From: Paenibacillus sp. SYP-B3998
Lineage (GTDB): Bacteria > Bacillota > Bacilli > Paenibacillales > NBRC-103111
Assembly (NCBI RefSeq): GCF_010820665.1
Contig: NZ_JAAIKC010000017.1
Span: 17,520 to 81,519, forward strand
Reading direction: 5' to 3'
Length of the DNA stretch: 64,000 bases
Made by a program: the position numbers and the translations under genes. Below the pieces are notes generated by a model. That model did no database searches, was not told where the DNA came from, and was given only the letters and a program-made list of their open reading frames with translations. Below, piece after piece: positions 58,377 to 64,000 of this stretch; within the stretch, counting starts at the first letter, position 1, and each line of letters starts with the position of its first letter.

Positions 58377-59423
58377 ATGGCCACTGTTGTTATTAATAGC
58401 AATATTCCAAAAAATTTTGGGTATGATGCTCCTGCTCCACGAGGAACTAGCTCCACTAGCTTGGCAGGAGGTTTTTTCTTTTACTCGAACAATCCAGAAA
58501 CCGTGAAAAGTCCTGCAATCGCAGACAATGGTTGCTACCTTAACCGTGCACCTGTAAAAGGAACTGGCCAGGTTTACACTTGGCATTCTAACGGTACTGG
58601 TTCCATGCTCACTAACTGCATTCTCGTTTACAATCCAAATGCTTTTCCAATCAAAGTAGCCTCTTCCAACTATGGATTAACAAAATATTCTGGTGCTCAA
58701 CCTGATTCTAATGCTTGGCTGTCTTTTTGGAATACAAGTATGTACTCCCCTGTGTCGGTAACAGTACAACCAGGCAGCTATGGTAACATCTTCCTTCAAA
58801 GCGGAATTCCTAATGGTGGTGTATTTGGAATTGTTGCACGAGTGAGTGTTACGGATAGCAACAATGGTACTGATGCTAATGCAACTCTTTGGGATCTTGC
58901 CTATATTTCAAACTCCGGTAATGCACAATCTTCAGCCGCAACTGATGGAACTAACAGGGTTCGCGGTATTGCTCAAGGTGGCTATTGGAACACCACTAAT
59001 TTTAATGCATTGTCCCCTTCCGACCAAAAAGGTAAATACTATAGTTTTGCTGCTGCCGGCGATACTTTTAATGGTGCCGACGTTCCGTGGGTAGGAGACC
59101 AGAGTGGAGCTGCATCGGGTGGGGTTTTAGGCAACTACGGGCAACAAATGAATATTACTTTACCTATCTACAATAATAGCGGTTCATCGCGTACGTATCG
59201 AATTTTCATTGGCAGTACTGGCGGCCTACTCTTTCCTTGCTTTTACTATCAAGGAGTCGGATACAGATACTCTCCATCCGGGTGGGGAGATGTGGCAGGC
59301 TGGAGTAGCATAGATATCTTAGAAGTAACTGTTGGGGCCTGGGCTACTCAATCAGAGTCTTTCCAGGTTGTTGTTCCAGCAGTCTCGAGTACTCCCCTTG
59401 CCATTGGTGCTCGGCTACTCTGA
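58377..59423 (+). CDS. 348-residue protein of unknown function
   Basis: ATG 58377 follows TGGAGG by 7 bases. No signal peptide or membrane helix. Rich in Gly, Ser, Asn and aromatic residues, with many short hydrophobic strands (FFFYSNNPETV, WDLAYISNSGN, YRIFIGSTGG, VTVGAWATQSESFQVVVP). That suggests a beta-rich protein. It does not match any family I recognise. It has its own promoter-proximal palindromes. Codon use looks like its neighbours. Confidence 0.75.
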   Translation: MATVVINSNIPKNFGYDAPAPRGTSSTSLAGGFFFYSNNPETVKSPAIADNGCYLNRAPVKGTGQVYTWHSNGTGSMLTNCILVYNPNAFPIKVASSNYGLTKYSGAQPDSNAWLSFWNTSMYSPVSVTVQPGSYGNIFLQSGIPNGGVFGIVARVSVTDSNNGTDANATLWDLAYISNSGNAQSSAATDGTNRVRGIAQGGYWNTTNFNALSPSDQKGKYYSFAAAGDTFNGADVPWVGDQSGAASGGVLGNYGQQMNITLPIYNNSGSSRTYRIFIGSTGGLLFPCFYYQGVGYRYSPSGWGDVAGWSSIDILEVTVGAWATQSESFQVVVPAVSSTPLAIGARLL

Positions 59424-59931
59424 TTAACCAATCATTAAAAAAGGGAGATCCAACAAAGGAGTACCAGGAGGACCGGTGCAGCGGATCCTCCTAGTTTAGA
59501 TTGGGAGACATTTGCATAAAAGTAGGTATTTCAACCCAATGTTATGGGATCTCAGGGGGAGGATCTCGATGCACAAGATATTTCTCAGGTTCGTTCCACC
59601 TCGCCGTTTAGTAACTTCAAATCTTTCTCCAGCCGGGTCAGTTCTTGCGAAATATCGATCAATCCCGCTAGTAGCAATTACAATCCTGCACTGGTTGTAA
59701 TGCCTGTCATCGCTTTTCGGAAGAAGAACTTACACTTGAAATAAAAATATTACAGCAGGAGATGAGTAAATAGAAATGCAAAAGCTCAATTTAAAACAAC
59801 TATAATTAAGTTACTGGAATTAGCTGCAGATTCGTAGCCATATATTTGGCTTACATTTATTTTCAGAATAAATAAACAGAGAGGGATCAGTAATCTCTAA
59901 TAAAAAAAATATGGTAGAGGAGTGAGAATTT
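59424..59931. other. intergenic stretch without a supported gene
   Basis: An AGGAGGA/TCCTCCT inverted repeat lies at 59467-59491. A plus frame (59544-59744; DLDAQDISQVRSTSPFSNF...) looks protein-like but has no ribosome binding site or known relative. Confidence 0.4.
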
Positions 59932-60099
59932 ATGGATGTCCAGATTTTATCCTTGATTTCCCAGTATGGTTTTCCTATGGTAGTAGCAATGTTTTCTTTA
60001 ATGAGACTAGAAAAAACCATACAAACTAACACCAAAGTTATGCAAGCAATCGCTGTTAAAATGGGAGTATCTGTTGAAATAGATAAATCAACTGACTAG
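59932..60099 (+). CDS. YvrJ-like small membrane-associated protein
   Basis: 55 residues from ATG 59932 with AGAGGAG nine bases upstream. MDVQILSLISQYGFPMVVAM continues to MRLEKTIQTNTKVMQAI, the usual layout of YvrJ proteins: a short helix followed by a coiled stretch. Its terminator is at 60202-60242. Function unknown. Confidence 0.7.
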   Translation: MDVQILSLISQYGFPMVVAMFSLMRLEKTIQTNTKVMQAIAVKMGVSVEIDKSTD

Positions 60100-60201
60100 A
60101 AGGTTTATTTAAAATCATTTCAACTAAAAAATAATCAGTAGCTCTGGAATGACCAATGTTAACCCATATTTTTTAAGCACATCTAGCAATCACTTAAAAA
60201 C

Positions 60202-60242
60202 GTCTCCTGATACGCTAAAAGCGCATAGGAGATGTTTTTTGG
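60202..60242 (+). terminator. intrinsic terminator after the YvrJ-like gene
   Basis: ACGTCTCCT (60202-60210) pairs with AGGAGATGT (60229-60237), followed by T6. Confidence 0.75.
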
Positions 60243-60656
60243 GTTGTAAAATCAATGCCAAAACAACCTGTATTAACAGGTATGAGGGACGTGCGTTTGT
60301 AGAGACGCTTCGCATTTCTAATAAAGCTCCATCAGAATTCAGTGAACGCTTAAAGAAGCGACCTCGTATGCTTTTTAAAAAAAGGTGGGGGTTTTTCGGA
60401 AATCATTATCAAAAATCAACTTACTTGCCGTGTGTTGGGGAGTATGTATTGGACATTGGTTATCACATAGGTTTTAAGTTTTATATTTGCATTTTATGTT
60501 CATATTGGATAATTTTTATAATGAAACGGTTGTAGTTGTTTTTTTCCTCATTGTAAGCCCGCCCTCCCCCACTAACCATTGCTTTTAATATTCCAAAATA
60601 ATAAATAAATAACATAAAAAATTCAAATCTGTAGATCCGATTGTGCGAGCAGTACG
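60243..60656. other. no supported gene
   Basis: A plus frame of 128 codons spans the terminator at 60202-60242 and has no ribosome binding site; its basic stretch (RLKKRPRMLFKKRW) is unlike any family I know. I see no other structure. Confidence 0.4.
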
Positions 60657-60866
60657 ATGAGCAGAGAAGAATTAGAACAGATTAGAAAGGAATCTGCAGC
60701 TGTAGCTAGAAAGTAAGCTTTCACTTCAGAAACTTTTATACGCTACGGAGAAAACGGAAAGGTGATTCGGGAGTATCCTGATGGCATCAAGACGTAAGTC
60801 ATCCGGGACGAGAACGGAAATCGATATTACGTAAAGTTGTTATTAGACATAATTAACCCCAAGTAG
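60657..60866 (+). pseudogene. small protein gene with two in-frame stop codons
   Basis: One frame reads MSREELEQIRKESAAVARK-stop-AFTSETF, then IREYPDGIKT-stop-VIRDENGNRYYVKLL to TAG 60866. Both stops are TAA and nothing else breaks the frame. The charged, repetitive style resembles small phage or antitoxin proteins. Not recognised. Confidence 0.5.
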
Positions 60867-60881
60867 GTATGGAATCTATTA

Positions 60882-60901
60882 TTGCGTTATAATACGTGAC
60901 G
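60882..60901. promoter_or_regulatory. TTGCGTTATAATACGTGACG, operator-like motif
   Basis: 47 bases before the start of the 60948 gene. It shares TTGCGTTA and a CGTnACG half with the palindromes at 58218 and 63199. Confidence 0.35.
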
Positions 60902-60947
60902 AATTATTATATAGGTATGATAGTATTCTATTCTAGGAGGGAAAACA

Positions 60948-61322
60948 TTGAATTACATGATTAATTTGTTTGGAAATAACGTAGATTGTATTTTAAATGT
61001 TGAAGATGAAAATCTAATTATTACATTTTCTGATGAAAATCAAAAAGCACTTAAGGCTTATTTAAAGAGAGTACTACAGAGATATGGTCATAATTCTGAA
61101 GCTCAACAGCTTTCATTTCAAAATTTACTTGAAAAAGGAATTGAAGTTGAAAAGAATATTGGTGGAAATATGAGTGAACCTAAAATTAAACTCCCATATG
61201 AATTTGCCCCAGAAGTAAAAGAGAAATTAATTGAAGCATCCGCAATTCAAGGTTTGTCTGCAACTCAATTATTAATAAAGCTCATTGAGTCCAAGTATCA
61301 AAGTGTTATAAATAATCATTAA
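60948..61322 (+). CDS. 124-residue protein with ribbon-helix-helix-like C-terminus
   Basis: TTG start at 60948 chosen because AGGAGGG lies 6-7 bases before it; ATG at 60957 is too far. Residues 1-75 are an unrecognised acidic, helical part (FGNNVDCILNVEDENLI). From residue 75, [22 protein letters not shown] plus GLSATQLLIKLIESKY fits a beta strand followed by two helices, as in Arc/MetJ-type DNA-binding proteins. Followed at once by a shorter gene of similar fold. Confidence 0.6.
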   Translation: MNYMINLFGNNVDCILNVEDENLIITFSDENQKALKAYLKRVLQRYGHNSEAQQLSFQNLLEKGIEVEKNIGGNMSEPKIKLPYEFAPEVKEKLIEASAIQGLSATQLLIKLIESKYQSVINNH

Positions 61323-61340
61323 TTAACGGAGGGACATTTA

Positions 61341-61502
61341 ATGGCGTATGGAAACAAAGTTAAATTTCATTACGATATTCCTGTATACGTGAAAAAAAAT
61401 TTAGTTGATACTGCAAAAAAATTGGGTATAACAGCTACAGAATTATTAACGAGAATTATTGAAGAAGAATACCAAAGAATAAAAAATCTAAATAAAAACT
61501 AA
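61341..61502 (+). CDS. 53-residue ribbon-helix-helix-like protein
   Basis: ATG 61341 follows GGAGG by 8 bases. NKVKFHYDIPVYVKKNLVDT then GITATELLTRIIEEEYQRI matches the C-terminal half of the preceding protein in pattern, so the two genes form a tandem pair of possible DNA-binding proteins, 18 bases apart. Confidence 0.65.
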   Translation: MAYGNKVKFHYDIPVYVKKNLVDTAKKLGITATELLTRIIEEEYQRIKNLNKN

Positions 61503-61506
61503 CCAA

Positions 61507-62818
61507 CCTAAGTGTTGCAAATTTTCAACTGAGTAGGAAGAATAGGACAGACTTGTAGTACAATCGGCAAATCAACCATTTAGGCAGACAGTTTGAAATG
61601 TTTAAGTATTATCGAAAAACAACTTCTTCTCCATGGCTTGCTGATAAACGTAGACAATAAGCTGATATCATGGATGATTTTCCTCTCATCCATTCCTGCC
61701 ACTGAAATTCAAGATAGTTCTGCGTCAGGAATTGAATGGCCCAAAACCTCTCTATACCGATAAATTGAAAGCAAATGGTATTGGTCAAAGCCAAGCAGAT
61801 CCATGAAAATAACGATAGCCCATTTCGACGTTCCACCGCACGTGGTAATATTGCTGGATGTAACGAAATCCATGGACTGATCCGTACAAAGGAGACAAAC
61901 CTAAGGTTTGCTCAAATCGGTGTAATCATCTTACCAAGACAGCAACAGCTTGACATTTCTGATCTCGCTCACGGGTCCTTCGTAGGGATAAACCCAGTAT
62001 ACTCCCTGACCTTCCACGGTAACTGAGCGGAGATCAGTTTTATGAATGTGCTGTGTAGTGAAATCATGAAATCACTAATTTGAATCGAAATGCCAGCCGG
62101 ACAGATCAGCCGATTTGTTTTTACGGTTGTAATGACATAAAGCCCCTTGCGGTTACAGCTATTTATGACCTTCTCGCTCTTATACCAACTATCCATGAGA
62201 ACGTAGACGAGTTCATCTTTCTCAGCGGAAAAGGTCTCGATCCTTTCCAGAGCCAGATCTTTCTTGCTGTTAAGTATTCACTGGCCTCACAATACTCTTT
62301 TGGGTAATATGGACGATAATCCCAAGCGTATGAGCATCCTTCACTCGCCAAATGAGAAGTGACAATGCTGTGGCACCAGACAGACTTTCCACCTTCATGT
62401 AATTACTGAAAGCTGAGCGCCTCATTTCTAATGCAAATTGCATGCGGTTGACGCACCATAGCGAGTGATTCAAAAAATTGGTGATGCTGCTGAGATGAAG
62501 ATCTTGTCTGGTCGCGTTACGAATCTGAGTGATATCCTTACGGCCGGTACAGAGAATGATGCCATGCACGAGTGTGAAAACGTGATTCAGTTGTGGCTTA
62601 GATAACTCCAACTTCAGCGCTAAAATGAACTTGACGATGGATATGTAGAGGAATACCATAAGAGAGGGGCATCTCCTTTATATGGAAATTACGGCGTCGT
62701 AACCGTCAATTTCTACACAAAGGTCTGATGTCCTTTTTATTTTAAAACCTTCGACGAAAGTTCTAACAAGCCTACTTTAACCGAGTCAAATCAACAACGT
62801 TGTTTTGCAACACTCAAG
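61507..62818 (-). mobile_element. degenerate insertion sequence with terminal inverted repeats
   Basis: About 1.31 kb. Left end CCTAAGTGTTGCAAA (61507-61521) and right end, read on the other strand, CTTGAGTGTTGCAAA (62804-62818) match at 13 of 15 bases. The element contains the transposase pseudogene. A clear target duplication is not visible. Confidence 0.65.
61609..62659 (-). pseudogene. DDE transposase (IS701-like), multiply broken
   Basis: Reading from 62659: NHVFTLVHGIILCTGRKDITQI, then RQDLHLSSITNFLNHSLWC, as in IS701/DDE_5-type transposases. A later frame gives LMDSWYKSEKVINSCNRKG and the distal frame shows HGSAWL and LTQNYLEFQWQEW. At least two frameshifts and several stops. Confidence 0.75.
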
Positions 62819-62821
62819 TAA

Positions 62822-63130
62822 CTAACTTAATAACATAATCTTGCTAAATTCTAATAAAGCTTTTAAATCTGATTCAGGCAAAGAGAAATAAAAATACTCA
62901 CCGAATTTAGAATCAATAGAGTCAGAAGAAAAAAAGTGGAAATGCGCAAATGGTTCATTATCATTACGTAGAAGAAGGAATAAATAGTAGCGGTTATTTA
63001 AATCATGATGAGTTTTATATACAATTTTGGTGTAATCAATTTCTGTATCAAGAATCATTTTAATATGTTCTTTTATTCTTTCATATGGAATTTTCAAAAA
63101 AATCTCATTCAGGTTACTTACTATACTCAT
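62822..63130 (-). CDS. 102-residue protein, possibly cut short by the neighbouring IS
   Basis: AGGAGGG lies 11 bases before ATG 63130. Acidic/aromatic sequence with IVSNLNEIFLKIPYERIKEHI and FAHFHFFSSDSIDSKFGEYF. Not recognised. Its stop lies only 4 bases from the IS end at 62818, so the original C-terminus may have been removed by the insertion. The hairpin at 63194-63228 is in its upstream region. Confidence 0.55.
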   Translation of the reverse strand: MSIVSNLNEIFLKIPYERIKEHIKMILDTEIDYTKIVYKTHHDLNNRYYLFLLLRNDNEPFAHFHFFSSDSIDSKFGEYFYFSLPESDLKALLEFSKIMLLS

Positions 63131-63193
63131 ACTATTAAAACCCTCCTTATTTATGTAATTAGAAAAATAAGTATAACAATAGAATATATTTCC

Positions 63194-63228
63194 ATTATAT
63201 TGCGTTCGTTTACGATACGCAATATAAT
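63194..63228. promoter_or_regulatory. inverted repeat ATTATATTGCG...CGCAATATAAT
   Basis: Perfect 11-bp arms (63194-63204 and 63218-63228) around a TTCGTTTACGATA loop, 64 bases upstream of the minus gene starting at 63130. It shares TTATATTGCGTT with 58214-58224. Confidence 0.5.
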
Positions 63229-63273
63229 TTTATCCTAATGTAATCTCACGTTTACTATCCCTACATCAAAATA

Positions 63274-63286
63274 GAACATATGTTCG
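63274..63286. promoter_or_regulatory. LexA/DinR SOS-box-like site
   Basis: GAACATATGTTCG fits the Bacillus-type SOS consensus CGAACnnnnGTTCG closely. No damage-response gene follows it; the DNA downstream (63300-63545) is gene debris. Confidence 0.45.
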
Positions 63287-63421
63287 GTAAATTCAATTTA
63301 CCACACATATGGTCGTAATGGAAGATGTTACAAAGCAGGGTGCACATAATAGGCGTAGTACCAGCGAAGTGACAGTTATCTTACTTTGCTTATATGTAAC
63401 TCAAGTTTCGCACATTGAAAA

Positions 63422-63547
63422 ATGCCTCAAGATATTGATCTTACTAGAGTAGCAGCAAAAAAATTAGTGAACTTGACAGAAAAAGACCTTTCACGTTTGG
63501 TAAAATGGAAGTTTCGAGCTTACCATCTCACACAGAAAGGCGCGTAA
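63422..63547 (+). pseudogene. 41-codon fragment, unrecognised
   Basis: Open frame MPQDIDLTRVAAKKLVNLTE continuing to KWKFRAYHLTQKGA. No ribosome binding site, and the frame is closed just upstream. The composition looks like the end of a real protein, so a remnant is more likely. The rest of 63548-63822 shows nothing I can name. Confidence 0.3.
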
Positions 63548-63822
63548 CCCTATGCTAAACCACAAATATCTGTCCGAAAAGTGTGAAGAACTCTTTTCAA
63601 CCCTGTTTTCTACTTGGAAAATAGGATATTCACGCATCAAATCCAATCCCTAGGCATAGTCGAGCACGGCAGGAATAGGGGTTAATGAAAATACCTTTGT
63701 AGTCCGTTGACACGGCAATCTCTCCTCTTTTATGAAAAATGAGAAGTTATCTTCTAAAATTCAAGCTCTATCGATAAATAACGTGCTGAATGTAGGCTTT
63801 AAGATAAGCTTTCTATACAATA

Positions 63823-63873
63823 AAAAAGGTTATCTCTTAGACAGTGATTACTGTCATAAAAGATAACCTTTTT
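63823..63873 (-). terminator. intrinsic terminator of the rRNA operon
   Basis: AAAAGGTTATCT (63826-63837) pairs with AGATAACCTTTT, with a second GACAGT/ACTGTC stem nested inside. T-run follows on the minus strand, just after the 5S gene. Confidence 0.8.
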
Positions 63874-63877
63874 ACGT

Positions 63878-63995
63878 GCTTGGCAACGTTCTACTCTCCC
63901 AGAACCCTGCGGTTCAAGTACCATCGACGCTGGAGGGCTTAACGGTCGTGTTCGAGATGGGAACGCGTGGGTCCCCTCCGCCATCATCACCAAAC
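63878..63995 (-). rRNA. rrf: 5S ribosomal RNA
   Basis: About 117 nt. The minus strand opens TTTGGTGATGATGGCGGAGG, contains the near-invariant CCCATCTCGAACACG and the closing GAGAGTAGAACGTTGCCAAGC. The ends pair as helix I (TTGGTG/TTGCCAA). It is the last gene of a minus-strand operon whose 23S gene lies beyond the window end. Confidence 0.95.
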
Positions 63996-64000
63996 AGTCA

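Noticed and set aside
60149..60535. 128-codon plus frame after the YvrJ-like gene
   Set aside because: It crosses an intrinsic terminator and has no start signal or recognisable motif.

Overview
The window is chromosomal DNA from a low-to-mid GC Firmicute, most likely Paenibacillus or a close relative. I infer this from the twelve-gene purine operon in the Bacillus-type order behind a guanine riboswitch, the YerB/YerC pair, the ribosome binding sites, and the 5S rRNA sequence. Almost all core genes lie on the minus strand.

Layout: 1-1306 is the 5' part of an ABC exporter. 1.6-9.2 kb holds a small anchored protein and a five-gene peptide-type ABC importer operon. That operon has two permeases with long N-terminal membrane extensions, two ATPases and a binding lipoprotein whose domain order looks circularly permuted; its leader carries a (CTTA)9 tract and a terminator/attenuator. 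9.7-13.5 kb holds two lipoproteins and a YgjP-type metallopeptidase. 13.6-20.1 kb mixes intact accessory genes (SMI1/KNR4-HEAT protein, a 695-aa Ter-like protein with two structured repeats in its leader, a small antitoxin-like gene) with broken ones (methyltransferase, ABC ATPase, SF2 helicase, zeta-like toxin).

20.3-28.9 kb is an integrative element inserted in the 3' end of the rRNA methyltransferase gene (rlmCD type). It carries a complete type I restriction-modification operon hsdM-hsdS-hsdR and a broken tyrosine recombinase. The displaced original 3' end of rlmCD remains at the far end, beside a 16-bp direct repeat. The intact rlmCD gene has a tail of ten 14-residue repeats. 30.8-39.8 kb is mostly housekeeping: dgkB, a CbiX-like chelatase, yerC, a glycine-rich protein, yerB, a DCC protein, an extradiol dioxygenase and a chemoreceptor.

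39.9-53.6 kb is the complete purEKBCSQLFMNHD operon for PRPP-to-IMP synthesis, with overlapping or closely spaced genes, led by a guanine riboswitch with an intrinsic terminator. 53.8-55.7 kb holds katA followed by a truncated Fur/PerR-like gene. 55.8-63.8 kb is an accessory, decaying region: a catalase pseudogene, an IS4-like transposase remnant, a secreted BsuPI-domain protein, an unknown 348-aa protein, a YvrJ-like peptide, tandem ribbon-helix-helix-like genes, a degenerate IS with terminal inverted repeats, and several genes preceded by a shared CGTTACGTAACG-like motif. The window ends in a 5S rRNA gene, the last gene of a minus-strand rRNA operon.

Everything was read by eye. No database search or folding program was run, so family names rest on recognised motifs.
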